A stretch of DNA of 64,000 nucleotides from Spirochaetales bacterium (GTDB lineage: Bacteria; Spirochaetota; Spirochaetia; Treponematales; Treponemataceae). The translations under genes and the position numbers were made by a program. Numbering within the stretch: the stretch's first letter is position 1; each line of letters starts with the position of its first letter. Below are positions 53,531 through 62,309 of the stretch, piece after piece. Location of the stretch: assembly GCA_029098225.1 (NCBI GenBank), contig JAQXNX010000032.1, positions 186,001 to 250,000 of the forward strand. The letters run 5' to 3'. The notes under the pieces are model-generated. The model was not told where the DNA came from, searched no databases, and was given only the letters and a program-made list of their open reading frames with translations.

Positions 53531-54709
53531 CTATTTCTTAATATATTCTTCAGTTTCTTCCAAGGCTAAATGCATTGCTGCTTTTTCATTATATAGATTC
53601 AAATCTGCTGCTTTTTCGGCAGCAGCAATTTCTGCCTTTGATTTTCCATTTATTGGAGCATAACCAACACTCACAGAAAGTCTGTATGGAAGGTCACTAA
53701 TCTGGAATTCTTTTTCAAATTCTTTGTAAATTTTTATTCTTACATCTCCAGCCTGTTCATTTGTACAATTATAAATTATAGCAAACTCATCGCCTCCATA
53801 CCGGCATAAAAATGCATTTGATTGTACAAGAACTTTCTTTAGTATATCAGCTGTTTTTATAAGAGCGGTGTCACCTTCAAGATGTCCATATTTATCATTA
53901 ATTTTTTTAAAGAAATTTATATCTATCATAAAAATATAAGTATGTGAACAATCATTCTGTTCAGCAGCCATTTGAGAAAGCTTTATATCAAAGGCACGTC
54001 TGTTATTTAAATTTGTTAGTGCATCTCTGGAAATTAAATCAAACTGAAATTCAACATAAACAAGAAGAAAACCAAAACTGATTGTCTGCCAGATGCTCTT
54101 TACTTCCGGAAAAATAAGATGAGAAACTCCACTCAAACATGGGAAAAATATAAATGCAAAGAAAATTACATAACGATGATAATATTGTGGACGATTCTTT
54201 TTATTAAGTAACGAAACAAAAGCGACAACCCCAGCCATAGTAAATAATCCGTAAGTTAAAATTATCTGAAGAAAATACAAAGGGCCTTTGCAAAAGAAAT
54301 TATTTTCGTCTATATAATAAATCAGTTTATTAAAAGGAGATAAAACTACAAACAGTAAAAAAATAAACAGAGGAATTAGAAAAATTCTGGACAATAAAAT
54401 ACTAGATCTTTTAATTCCACGAATATAATACCGCACATAAGCTTCCCAGGTAAAAGCTACAACAGCATTCAGAATTAAATAAATACAATTCAATGCCCAG
54501 TTCAAATAATAAATAAATGATCCTTCTTTACCATTTGTAAAGATTAAAATTGTATCAATAAATAGCAAAAGAGCTGCAGAACTAATAACTCGTTGAAACA
54601 TAATATTTCTAGTCTGCTTGTCTTTTATTTTCTTTGAACGATAAATAATCCAGACTAATGCAAATAGAGAAATGATATTTACTTCTGTGCGATAAAAAAT
54701 TTCGTACAT
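53531..54709 (-). CDS. Membrane diguanylate cyclase (GGDEF)
   Basis: 392 residues: about seven membrane helices over 1-215, then a GGDEF domain about 225-385 with SRDALTNLNNRRAF, IDINFFKKINDKYGH and CRYGGDEFAIIY. The active-site motif is intact, so it should make c-di-GMP. No RxxD inhibitory site lies five residues before GGDEF. It follows the small membrane protein gene by 17 nt with no clear ribosome site, so coupling is likely. A PilZ receptor is encoded 1.4 kb upstream. Confidence 0.92.
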   Translation of the reverse strand: MYEIFYRTEVNIISLFALVWIIYRSKKIKDKQTRNIMFQRVISSAALLLFIDTILIFTNGKEGSFIYYLNWALNCIYLILNAVVAFTWEAYVRYYIRGIKRSSILLSRIFLIPLFIFLLFVVLSPFNKLIYYIDENNFFCKGPLYFLQIILTYGLFTMAGVVAFVSLLNKKNRPQYYHRYVIFFAFIFFPCLSGVSHLIFPEVKSIWQTISFGFLLVYVEFQFDLISRDALTNLNNRRAFDIKLSQMAAEQNDCSHTYIFMIDINFFKKINDKYGHLEGDTALIKTADILKKVLVQSNAFLCRYGGDEFAIIYNCTNEQAGDVRIKIYKEFEKEFQISDLPYRLSVSVGYAPINGKSKAEIAAAEKAADLNLYNEKAAMHLALEETEEYIKK

Positions 54710-54726
54710 AATAAATTCTGAAATAT

Positions 54727-55035
54727 TTATTTTTTGATTTTTATTTGAGCAATCATGTCGGCATTAATAATCCGGATATTTCTTTTCTCTTCGATTTTAA
54801 TAAGGTTCTCTTCTACAGCAATAACTTTTCCTGCAAAACCAGAAATTCCACCTTCTCCATAAAGCTGAACCTCTTTACCAATTAATTCTGAAAGTAACTG
54901 TGATGCCATTTTTTTATGTCCTCCATTAAGCATTCTTAACTTTTTTTGTCTGATTCTTCTTCGACGTCGTGCATAATATTGTGGCAGAAATATACCGAAG
55001 AAAATAAACATAAATAATAAAAACCAATAATACAT
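54727..55035 (-). CDS. Small membrane-anchored protein, unrecognised (YajC-like layout)
   Basis: 102 residues: one N-terminal helix (WFLLFMFIFFGIFLPQYY), a strongly basic stretch (ARRRRRIRQKK), then a compact beta domain (IGKEVQLYGEGGISGFAGKV ... IIKIKK-like end). The layout (helix, basic patch, small SH3-like barrel) is that of YajC but the residues do not match well. TATAAT lies exactly 6 nt before the ATG. First gene of a pair with the GGDEF protein. Confidence 0.65.
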   Translation of the reverse strand: MYYWFLLFMFIFFGIFLPQYYARRRRRIRQKKLRMLNGGHKKMASQLLSELIGKEVQLYGEGGISGFAGKVIAVEENLIKIEEKRNIRIINADMIAQIKIKK

Positions 55036-55041
55036 AATTTA

Positions 55042-55047
55042 ATTATA
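55042..55047 (-). promoter_or_regulatory. -10 box of a leaderless-type promoter
   Basis: TATAAT, 6 nt (TAAATT), ATG at 55035. The -35 is not convincing. Confidence 0.55.
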
Positions 55048-55127
55048 CAATAAAAAATAAAAAATTAAACTCAATTATTTGTAAAATGATGTATTTCTAA
55101 TTGCAATTATTCCCCTTTTAAAACAAA

Positions 55128-56093
55128 TCAAGTATGAATCCATGTAAGCTCGTGCTTATTATAATTCAAATGTACAATTCTACTGCCATTTATTTTTTTG
55201 AATTCATCAATTAACGGCCAGTTTATTTCGCCCTGCATTTTTATAGTACAAATCATTTTTATATTGCTTTTATATTCAATCCAGTTTTTTATCCATTCTA
55301 AAAGACGTTCCGGATAACAGATTACATCACTAAATACCCAATCTACTTTTCCAAACTCATTTTCTACATCCTGAGGCTTTAATGTAAATGCATCATGAGC
55401 AAGAAATTTGACAAGCGGATTTTTCATTAATTTTGCATCCAGCTCACTACGGTCTACGGCAAAAACTTTTGCACCAAGATTTGTCAGAACCCAGGTCCAG
55501 CCACCGGGACAAGCACCAGCTTCAAAACAAGAAGAAGAAGAATCAGGGAAAGGTGTTCCATTCAAAAGCTTTGCCATAACAAGCGATTCCTGAATTTTTA
55601 AATACGCACGACTTGGAGGATTTTCATGATCTTCTTTAAAGGTTAAGGCTCCTGCAGGAAGATAAGAATTTGTTTTTGCACTCGCAATTAAATGAGTTTC
55701 ATCAATTAGAGTATATAGCCCTATTTCCGAAGATGGAATTTCGCAGGGAAAGTTTCTTTCTTTTAAATTTATATATGGCAGTTTTTTCTGAATTAATTCT
55801 GCCTTGCGGAACAGCGTAAATTGGTACGGAGCCCAGTTTCTTTGAATTGCTTTTAAGGAATTTGCAGCATCGGAAATTGATTTATATTCAAGGAAAAAAG
55901 GTTCAAGCATTACAGTTCTTGCCCAATATGGAAGCTCAAAATCTCCTGCCTGATTTTTCTTAAATGTCAGATTTTCATAATATAAAAGCTCTCCAAAACG
56001 CTCATCTGGCTTTTGAGAAATTCCAAAACGATTTTTTAATTCCGAAATAAGTAATTCCGATTGCTCAGGAAAAGAAAGAAATGCAATTTTCAT
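55128..56093 (-). CDS. RlmM/FtsJ-type ribose 2'-O-methyltransferase
   Basis: 321 residues. An N-terminal THUMP-like half (about 1-150) precedes a Rossmann methyltransferase with FEAGACPGGWTWVL (SAM motif), VFAVDRSEL, WVFSDVICYP (catalytic Asp), ICTIKMQGE (Lys) and NKHELTWI (Glu), the K-D-K-E set of FtsJ-family ribose methylases. RlmM methylates C2498 of 23S rRNA; that exact target is inferred. It overlaps the PilZ gene by 4 bp (ATGA). Confidence 0.87.
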   Translation of the reverse strand: MKIAFLSFPEQSELLISELKNRFGISQKPDERFGELLYYENLTFKKNQAGDFELPYWARTVMLEPFFLEYKSISDAANSLKAIQRNWAPYQFTLFRKAELIQKKLPYINLKERNFPCEIPSSEIGLYTLIDETHLIASAKTNSYLPAGALTFKEDHENPPSRAYLKIQESLVMAKLLNGTPFPDSSSSCFEAGACPGGWTWVLTNLGAKVFAVDRSELDAKLMKNPLVKFLAHDAFTLKPQDVENEFGKVDWVFSDVICYPERLLEWIKNWIEYKSNIKMICTIKMQGEINWPLIDEFKKINGSRIVHLNYNKHELTWIHT

Positions 56094-56446
56094 ATAATGT
56101 CTGGCAGCTGGTCTTTTGATTTTTCTGTTAAGTCTTCTATAAATTTTTCCAGACGCTTATTATCCGGAGAATATAAAATTTTCATTCCAATCATTGTATT
56201 TCCGTCAACTTCATTAACCCACTGCGGCTGACAGATTAATTTTAAAGGTGAAGCATCCATCTGATGCAAAGGAGAAAGTTTAACTTCATATTCATTTTCA
56301 AGATCTACAACAACAGGAAAAGTATAATGAACCTTACAGCCGCTTACGCTTATATCATCGAGGATTCCTGGCAAAGCGCAAATCTCTTGAGAAAAAATCC
56401 TTCCAATTTCATTAAAACGTGGCTCCTGTCTTTTTTCTTCGCCCAT
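56090..56446 (-). CDS. PilZ-domain c-di-GMP receptor
   Basis: 118 residues. RQEPRFNEIG supplies the RxxxR-type arginines and LDDISVSGCKVHY the DxSxxG loop, the two c-di-GMP contacts, followed by a six-strand barrel. Because the whole protein is one PilZ domain it would act by binding a partner. TATAAT lies 6 nt before the ATG (with AAGGA directly touching the ATG). Co-translated with the rRNA methylase. Confidence 0.88.
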   Translation of the reverse strand: MGEEKRQEPRFNEIGRIFSQEICALPGILDDISVSGCKVHYTFPVVVDLENEYEVKLSPLHQMDASPLKLICQPQWVNEVDGNTMIGMKILYSPDNKRLEKFIEDLTEKSKDQLPDII

Positions 56447-56452
56447 TCCTTA

Positions 56453-56482
56453 ATTATAACATTAAAAAATAAATGTTAGCAA
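56453..56482 (-). promoter_or_regulatory. Leaderless-type promoter of the PilZ gene
   Basis: Minus strand TTGCTA, 18 nt, TATAAT, 6 nt (TAAGGA), ATG at 56446. Confidence 0.65.
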
Positions 56483-56545
56483 CAACATGTAGAAAAACTC
56501 TTTGAATTGTAAATTTCTTTTATAATTCACTCATAAAAGCTGTTA

Positions 56546-56574
56546 TTGAATAAAATTATATTTTTTTATATTCT
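56546..56574 (+). promoter_or_regulatory. Leaderless-type promoter of the S41-like gene
   Basis: TTGAAT, 17 nt, TATTCT, 6 nt (GTTCGC), ATG at 56581. No ribosome site. Confidence 0.7.
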
Positions 56575-56580
56575 GTTCGC

Positions 56581-57699
56581 ATGAAAAAAATGTTTTTAGC
56601 TTTTGCAGCTCTTTTAGAATGCTGTTTTTTATTTTGTTCGGAATGGTCAATTGAAGAACAGACTTATAATTTTTCTATTGATGATTCGTCTTCAGAATAT
56701 TATTTCTACTATGTAGTTTCAACTCCAGAAAAATACAGTAATGTAAAAAATGGAACTTCCATTTATGCCTGGCAGTCTGAAAATATGTACAGGAATCTTT
56801 TTGCACAACCAAATAAGGACAAAATTCTTGAATATCTGGATACAGATAATTTTGACGTTTATAATATTGATGGATATGACTGTATTTTTCTTCCATTTTC
56901 TTTTCTCAAAGAAACTATAAGCATTTCTGAACAGCAGCTTCAATATGTCTGGGATGAATTTGAAAAAAATTATATTGCATTTTCTGATATGAAGAAAAAA
57001 GGATTTTCTAAAAAGAAATTCTTTGCAGTTAAGACTTATGGAGATTTAGTTGACTTATTTAATCAATATATTGATGATGCTCATTTTAATTTTACAATCA
57101 GCGATATTACTTACAAGCTGCCGACAGCATATGATGAAGGCTCAATTCCAAGCATAGATGAAGATAATACTTATTATGAGGCAGCAACCTCTAATGCTTA
57201 TTATGTCCGATTTACAAATTGTACCAGCGATGCTTACCTTGAAAGCATGCCGACTGTTGGTGAAAGAGCACTCAACAAAGAGTATCTTATTCTTGATGCA
57301 CGTACTAATTATGGCGGAAATAATTATCCTGTTTTTGAAACAGTAAATTATCTTGCTGATAAAAAATACAAAGGGACTATTTATGTTCTTCAGGATAACT
57401 GGAGCTTTAGTTCTGGAGAGCTTTGGTCTGTAATAGGACATAAGAGCGTAAAACTGAATAAGAAACTTGCAGGAACTCATTCTGGCGGAATGCAAAAATA
57501 TGGCAATGTACGCTATTATGAAAATGAAGAGCTTGGAATTTCCATGAGATTCGGTTCAAAGAGTTTTGTAAAAACCCTCCCCAAAAATTATCTTGGAGAA
57601 GGCAAAGGCTTTGAACCGGAAATCTGGGCTACAACCCAAAATATGAAATCAATTCTTGAATCTTTTGGTATTGATCTTACTGGAATTGAATTTCAATAA
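56581..57699 (+). CDS. Exported S41-family peptidase-like protein
   Basis: 372 residues with a signal peptide (FLAFAALLECCFLFCS, possibly a lipid-type end). The second half carries YLILDARTNYGGNN and YVLQDNWSFSSGELW, matching the interphotoreceptor-retinoid-binding/C-terminal-processing S41 fold, in which the serine of the SxxSxE segment is the nucleophile. The first half is an unrecognised beta-rich domain. Proteolytic or carboxy-terminal processing activity is plausible, and a substrate is not evident. GEGKGFEPEIW near the end is typical. Confidence 0.78.
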   Translation: MKKMFLAFAALLECCFLFCSEWSIEEQTYNFSIDDSSSEYYFYYVVSTPEKYSNVKNGTSIYAWQSENMYRNLFAQPNKDKILEYLDTDNFDVYNIDGYDCIFLPFSFLKETISISEQQLQYVWDEFEKNYIAFSDMKKKGFSKKKFFAVKTYGDLVDLFNQYIDDAHFNFTISDITYKLPTAYDEGSIPSIDEDNTYYEAATSNAYYVRFTNCTSDAYLESMPTVGERALNKEYLILDARTNYGGNNYPVFETVNYLADKKYKGTIYVLQDNWSFSSGELWSVIGHKSVKLNKKLAGTHSGGMQKYGNVRYYENEELGISMRFGSKSFVKTLPKNYLGEGKGFEPEIWATTQNMKSILESFGIDLTGIEFQ

Positions 57700-57704
57700 T
57701 ATTA

Positions 57705-58745
57705 TTATAAATATTTAAGAAGTTCATCTCTGACAGAATCAAGTCTTGCGTCTGAAAGACCAAAATCCATCTGCCGGTAACTCCAGGCTGCTCTTCCTAT
57801 TCCATTCTTGTTAAACACAGAAGAAATAGTTTTATACCATTTAATGGTATCTTCAGGAGTAGCCCTGTCTATAACTCCATATTCTCCGCAATACAAAAGA
57901 ACATTTCTTTTTTCTGCAACAGAAATTGCTTCTGCAAAAATTGTTTCAAAATATGATTCATCTGGAATTGAATCTGGAGCAAAGCCATCAAAAGACGTTC
58001 CAACCTGACCAACATTTTCTTCTGTAAGTTTTTTATATTCAGAAAAAGAAGTATTAAAAGGAACCTTAAGAGAGGTATTCATTTTGTCTATCCAGGGAGC
58101 TCCCTGATGTGTAAATAAAAGTGGCTCATAACAATGAAAATTATAAACTATATTTTCGTCATAAGGCTCATCAAGATCTTTTACAGCAGCAACAGAATTA
58201 TTCCAGTAGCTTCCTACAAGAATTTTTATATCCGGAGCATTTATACGAATTATTTTTATACAATTCTTAGCAATTTCATTCCACTTCTTGCTGTATTCCT
58301 TATCTGTAACTTCATTTAGAATTTCAAAACAAATTTCCTGCTTTGTTCCTTTAAAAGCATTTGCATAATGTTTAGAAAGATTATCCCACAAGTTATAAAA
58401 ACGCTTCTGATAATCTTCATTTTCAAAAAATCCACTTTCTTTGTGTCCCTTATCAAAAGAAAAGCCAGCAGTTTTATGAAGATCAAGAATCATATTTAAA
58501 TTATATTTTTTGCACCATTCAATAACTTTATCTATGCGAGCATATCCGTCTTCTTTTACAGATCCGTCTTTATTTTCTAAAATATTATAGTCAATTGGCA
58601 GTCGTATATGATCCATTTTCCAGCCGGAAATTACTTTTAAATCTTCTTCCTTTATAAAATTATTCAGCCTGTCTTCTGAATAATCACACTGCGAAAACCA
58701 GCCCCCAAGATTTACACCATGCATAAATCCATAAAACTTCTTCAT
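57705..58745 (-). CDS. GH5-family glycoside hydrolase (second copy)
   Basis: 346 residues, no signal peptide. GVNLGGWFSQCD at the N-terminus, DHIRLPIDYNIL (strand 2), FEILNEVTD (acid/base Glu) and LLYCGEYGV (nucleophile Glu). It differs from the enzyme at 39236 (ILNEV and CGEYG against LLNEP and IGEAG), so it is a separate subfamily, closer to exo-glucanase types. GGAGG site. Its stop lies 5 nt from the convergent S41-like gene. Confidence 0.88.
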   Translation of the reverse strand: MKKFYGFMHGVNLGGWFSQCDYSEDRLNNFIKEEDLKVISGWKMDHIRLPIDYNILENKDGSVKEDGYARIDKVIEWCKKYNLNMILDLHKTAGFSFDKGHKESGFFENEDYQKRFYNLWDNLSKHYANAFKGTKQEICFEILNEVTDKEYSKKWNEIAKNCIKIIRINAPDIKILVGSYWNNSVAAVKDLDEPYDENIVYNFHCYEPLLFTHQGAPWIDKMNTSLKVPFNTSFSEYKKLTEENVGQVGTSFDGFAPDSIPDESYFETIFAEAISVAEKRNVLLYCGEYGVIDRATPEDTIKWYKTISSVFNKNGIGRAAWSYRQMDFGLSDARLDSVRDELLKYL

Positions 58746-58871
58746 ATAGCCTCCAAAAATATATTCAGTATATTTTAATAAGTATACACATAAAATGATT
58801 TTTTCAACAAGATAAATTTATTTTTTTGCTTTGTAATTTTCCGCCTGAAAAACTCAATAATTCATAATCAA

Positions 58872-59645
58872 TTAAGAATTAATTCTGTTTCCTTCAACGA
58901 ATAAAACCTGGGGAATATTTAAAACCGGATGTGTATAAATTTTTGTTTTAGAAGAAAAAGCCTCAGATAAAATTTCTTCCGAGAAAATATCCTGTTTTCC
59001 ACCGCAAATAATTTTTTCATCAAAAATTATAATAAAATTTTCTGCATAAATTGCTGCAGTATTTATATCGTGAATTGAAAACAAAACCGTCTTTCCCAGA
59101 TTTTTTATCTGGCCAAGAAATTCCTGCTGAAAGGGAAGATCAAGTCCCTCTGAATGTTCATCAAAAAACATGTATGGAGTTTTTTGAATCAGGCATCTTG
59201 CAAGCCTGCATTTTTGAAATTCTCCGCCTGAAATATTAAATATTTTTTTTTCTGCAAAATCTAAAATACCTGTTCTATCCAGCGCTTCATTAATCTGCTG
59301 ATCAGACTGATTTTTGGGTAAACTTTCTGCCGAATACAACCCCGTTTCTACAAACTGTCTTACAGTCATATTCCAGACCGGATTTTCATTCTGAATTAAA
59401 AAAGAAATTTTCCGGGCTATATTTTTACGTTTCATTTTAAAAACACTATTCCCGTCAATTAATACATCTCCTTTAAATTTTAATCCTGCGGGAACTATTC
59501 CTGCCATTAAATTTAAAAGTGTACTTTTCCCGGCCCCATTTTTTCCGCATAAAGCTGTAAAAGAGCCTGATTTTAAATTAAAAGAAATATCTTTAAAAAT
59601 ACATTTTGTTCCATAAAATGCAGAAAGGTTTAAAACTTCAATCAT
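58872..59645 (-). CDS. btuD: ABC transporter ATP-binding protein (BtuD/FecE type)
   Basis: 257 residues. Walker A GKNGAGKSTLL, signature NISGGEFQKCRLARCL, Walker B YMFFDEHSEGLD (H after the catalytic Asp/Glu), switch SIHDINTA. Its start overlaps the permease stop by 4 bp. Family members drive uptake of cobalamin, haem or iron siderophores. B12 is preferred here because the divergent genes are methionine synthase parts, which is an inference from context. Confidence 0.85.
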   Translation of the reverse strand: MIEVLNLSAFYGTKCIFKDISFNLKSGSFTALCGKNGAGKSTLLNLMAGIVPAGLKFKGDVLIDGNSVFKMKRKNIARKISFLIQNENPVWNMTVRQFVETGLYSAESLPKNQSDQQINEALDRTGILDFAEKKIFNISGGEFQKCRLARCLIQKTPYMFFDEHSEGLDLPFQQEFLGQIKNLGKTVLFSIHDINTAAIYAENFIIIFDEKIICGGKQDIFSEEILSEAFSSKTKIYTHPVLNIPQVLFVEGNRINS

Positions 59646-60718
59646 CTTTTTTCACCCCCCATTTTTACAAGAACAACAATAAAAAAGGGAACTCCAACAA
59701 GAGAAGTAATAATTCCTACAGGAAGTTCAGAAGGAGCAACTATAGTTCGGGCAATTGTATCAGCAACAAGCATCAAAAGCGCGCCGTAAATCATACTTTC
59801 AAAAATCAAAGTTTTATGAAGCGGCCCGTAAATTTTTCTTGCTATATGAGGAGCAATTAATCCAACAAAAGAAATAATTCCTCCGGAACATACCGCACAA
59901 CTGGTTGCAAGTGATCCGACTATTAAAACATAGTTTCTTAAAAATTTATAATTCAAGCCAAAGGTTTGAGCAGAAGTTTCTCCACAAACCAGCACGTCTA
60001 AATGTCGATAAGATAATTCAAGAAGGATAAGTGAAATAACAGAAGGAATTATAAATACAAAAAATTCATTCCAGCCTTTAGCATTAAAGCTTCCTGTTGT
60101 CCAGACATAAAATGAATGCAAATCATTTTCGTGAGTAAGAAGAATTATAGAAGCAATTGCAGAAAAAAAAGTTCCTACAGCCGTTCCGGAAAGAAGCAGG
60201 GTTACACTGGAAGTTTCTTTAAAAAATTTTGAAAAAATAAAAACGCAGAATGAAGAAAATAAAGCGCCTGCAAATGCGAAAATTGTTGAATGACTCAAAA
60301 ACGAAAGTGAAACCATTGGTATTAATCCCGATAAAACAGCACCAAAGGTAGCTCCTGAACAAACTCCCATAATTCCGGGATCAGCAAGCGGATTTCTAAA
60401 AAAACCTTGAAAAACAGCTCCTGTTCCGCCAAGCAACGCGCCGCAAATAATACTTACCAGAATTCTTGGAAGCCTGATTTTTGTTAAAACTAAATAATCT
60501 GTTCTGGAGCATTTTGAAATTAAAGTGACAGGAATAAATTTTGAACCAAGACTTATAGCGGCTAAGGCAATAATTACAAGAAATATAACAGGCAATACTT
60601 TTAAAAATATTGAGAAAAAACTAACGTTAATTAAAACCCGGTTGTTTTCAGATTTTTTTTTACTTTCTGCAGCAGCCGGGATTTTTTTTTGAAATGCCAA
60701 TTCTAATTTTTTCCCCAA
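59642..60718 (-). CDS. btuC: ABC transporter permease (BtuC/FecCD family)
   Basis: 358 residues with about ten helices and a 50-residue N-terminal extension (KKIPAAAESKKKSENN). IRLPRILVSIICGALLGGTGAVFQGFFRNPLADP is the family signature, followed by GSFNAKGW and FVGLIAPHIAR. It forms the homodimeric channel with the ATP-binding subunit. It overlaps the binding-protein gene by 16 bp. Confidence 0.9.
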   Translation of the reverse strand: MGKKLELAFQKKIPAAAESKKKSENNRVLINVSFFSIFLKVLPVIFLVIIALAAISLGSKFIPVTLISKCSRTDYLVLTKIRLPRILVSIICGALLGGTGAVFQGFFRNPLADPGIMGVCSGATFGAVLSGLIPMVSLSFLSHSTIFAFAGALFSSFCVFIFSKFFKETSSVTLLLSGTAVGTFFSAIASIILLTHENDLHSFYVWTTGSFNAKGWNEFFVFIIPSVISLILLELSYRHLDVLVCGETSAQTFGLNYKFLRNYVLIVGSLATSCAVCSGGIISFVGLIAPHIARKIYGPLHKTLIFESMIYGALLMLVADTIARTIVAPSELPVGIITSLVGVPFFIVVLVKMGGEKR

Positions 60719-61572
60719 AGAATTAACGAAAGCTTTTCTACAGCATCAGCAACTCTAGGAGAAGAACGAACAAACCTGTCATCATCACCCATATAATAAA
60801 TTCCTTCTGGAGGATCAAAAACTTCAGAAGGTTTACCACCGCCCATTCCGTCTCCAGTATAGAAAATATAATCTGGATTTGCATACAAAACAGCTTCTTC
60901 GCTTACCATTGGATAAGATGATTCTTCATCAGCAAAAATATTCTTTCCGCCGGCATACTGAATAATATCGTTAATAAAAGAATTCTTTCCAACACTCATC
61001 ATAGGCTCATGCCATACTTCCCAATAAACGGTAGGCAGATTTTCTTCATTTTTTCCGGACTCATTTTCTGCAAGTTTTTTGGCAGCATTCAATTTTTTAT
61101 CCATTTCCTTTACAACTTTCTGAGCCTGTTTTTCGTGACCAGTAAGTTCTCCAATATCAAGAACTTCTTTTTTTACAGCCTCAATTGATGAAGCATCTGA
61201 AACATAAACTTCAATTCCATAATCCTTTAATGGCTGAATTAAAAAGTCATGCATACCTGCAAAAAGATAAACAAGAGTCGGCTCATAAGAAATAATAGAT
61301 TCCAGGCTTATAGCATTTCCTGTAAAGCCGCCAACTGAAGGATAATTACTTACCTCAGCAGGGTAATCACACAAGTCTGTTCTTGCAACAAGCTGCTCCT
61401 GAGCACCAATCGCAAAAATAATTTCTGTAGCCGAAGGCCCAAGAGAAACAATTCTAACTTCTGAAGTTTCAGAAGATTTTTTTTCTGAATTGTTACAAGA
61501 AATTAAACAAAATAAAAATGAAAAAATAGCAAAATAAAATGTAATAAAAGAGGATTTTTTTAGTGTCTTCAT
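60703..61572 (-). CDS. btuF: ABC substrate-binding lipoprotein (BtuF-like)
   Basis: 289 residues from the ATG at 61572; the frame is open 31 codons further up, but the true start opens a lipoprotein signal (FYFAIFSFLFCLISC) and is preceded by a good promoter. RIVSLGPSATEIIFAIGAQ and VGGFTGNAISLESIISYEPTLVY are BtuF/FhuD-type marks. It delivers the corrinoid (or possibly an iron chelate) to the BtuCD pair. Confidence 0.87.
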   Translation of the reverse strand: MKTLKKSSFITFYFAIFSFLFCLISCNNSEKKSSETSEVRIVSLGPSATEIIFAIGAQEQLVARTDLCDYPAEVSNYPSVGGFTGNAISLESIISYEPTLVYLFAGMHDFLIQPLKDYGIEVYVSDASSIEAVKKEVLDIGELTGHEKQAQKVVKEMDKKLNAAKKLAENESGKNEENLPTVYWEVWHEPMMSVGKNSFINDIIQYAGGKNIFADEESSYPMVSEEAVLYANPDYIFYTGDGMGGGKPSEVFDPPEGIYYMGDDDRFVRSSPRVADAVEKLSLILWGKN

Positions 61573-61579
61573 AAAATCG

Positions 61580-61631
61580 AGTATAATCAAAACAAAAGTT
61601 TGTTGCAACAAAATCTTCAATACTCTATATT
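61580..61631. promoter_or_regulatory. Divergent promoters sharing one palindromic -35
   Basis: TTGCAA (61603-61608) is its own reverse complement and serves both ways. Plus: 17 nt, TATATT (61626-61631), 6 nt, ATG at 61638. Minus: 17 nt, TATACT (61585-61580), 7 nt, ATG at 61572. Only one polymerase could use the -35 at a time. Confidence 0.75.
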
Positions 61632-61637
61632 TAAATA

Positions 61638-62309
61638 ATGATTTTTCAGCACAGATTAAGTTCAAAAGATGTTCCTCCAGATTTTAATGAACTTTTTAGA
61701 TATGCAGGTTATTCAAGACAAACTATCTTAAATGAAAGCTTTAATGACCAGCAGATGCAGGAGCTTGCACAAACTGCTGTTACTGAACTTAGCGAAAAAA
61801 TAAACTGTCGTGCTGTATATGCAAAATTTTCTCTGAAATCAAATGGAAGCGGAGAAAATAATTGCGAAAAGGAAATAATAAAATTCGCAGGAAAAGAAAT
61901 CAAAAGTCATAATTTAACTATTAATTTAAAAGGCTGTCACAGTGTAATTTTATTTGCAGCTACACTTGGACCCGAAGTTGATAAGCTTATTCAAAAAACT
62001 TCAAAAATAAATCCTGCAAAATCAGTAATGCTGCAGGCAGGCGGAGCAATGTATATTGAACAGTATGTGGAGCTTCTGCAAAAACATTTTCAGGATGAAG
62101 AAGCAAAAAATCATAATTGCATCCGACCAAGATATAGCCCGGGCTTTGGTGATGTTGGACTGGAAGTTCAAAAGATTTTTTTTGAGCTTCTCCAATGCCA
62201 GAAAAATCTTGCGCTTACCTTAAATGATTCTTTAATTATGTCACCAGAAAAATCTGTTACTGCATTTGTTGGAATCTATAATTCAGAAACTCAGGCCGGA
62301 GAAAAATAA
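61638..62309 (+). CDS. Stand-alone MetH reactivation-domain protein
   Basis: 223 residues matching the B12-dependent methionine synthase activation domain: ATLGPEVDKLIQ, RPRYSPGFGDVGLEVQKIFF and DSLIMSPEKSVTAFVGI. In E. coli this is the C-terminus of MetH and binds SAM to re-methylate oxidised cob(II)alamin. Here it is a separate protein placed 96 nt before the metH gene, as in Thermotoga-like split forms. It divides a promoter region with the B12 transporter. Confidence 0.9.
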   Translation: MIFQHRLSSKDVPPDFNELFRYAGYSRQTILNESFNDQQMQELAQTAVTELSEKINCRAVYAKFSLKSNGSGENNCEKEIIKFAGKEIKSHNLTINLKGCHSVILFAATLGPEVDKLIQKTSKINPAKSVMLQAGGAMYIEQYVELLQKHFQDEEAKNHNCIRPRYSPGFGDVGLEVQKIFFELLQCQKNLALTLNDSLIMSPEKSVTAFVGIYNSETQAGEK

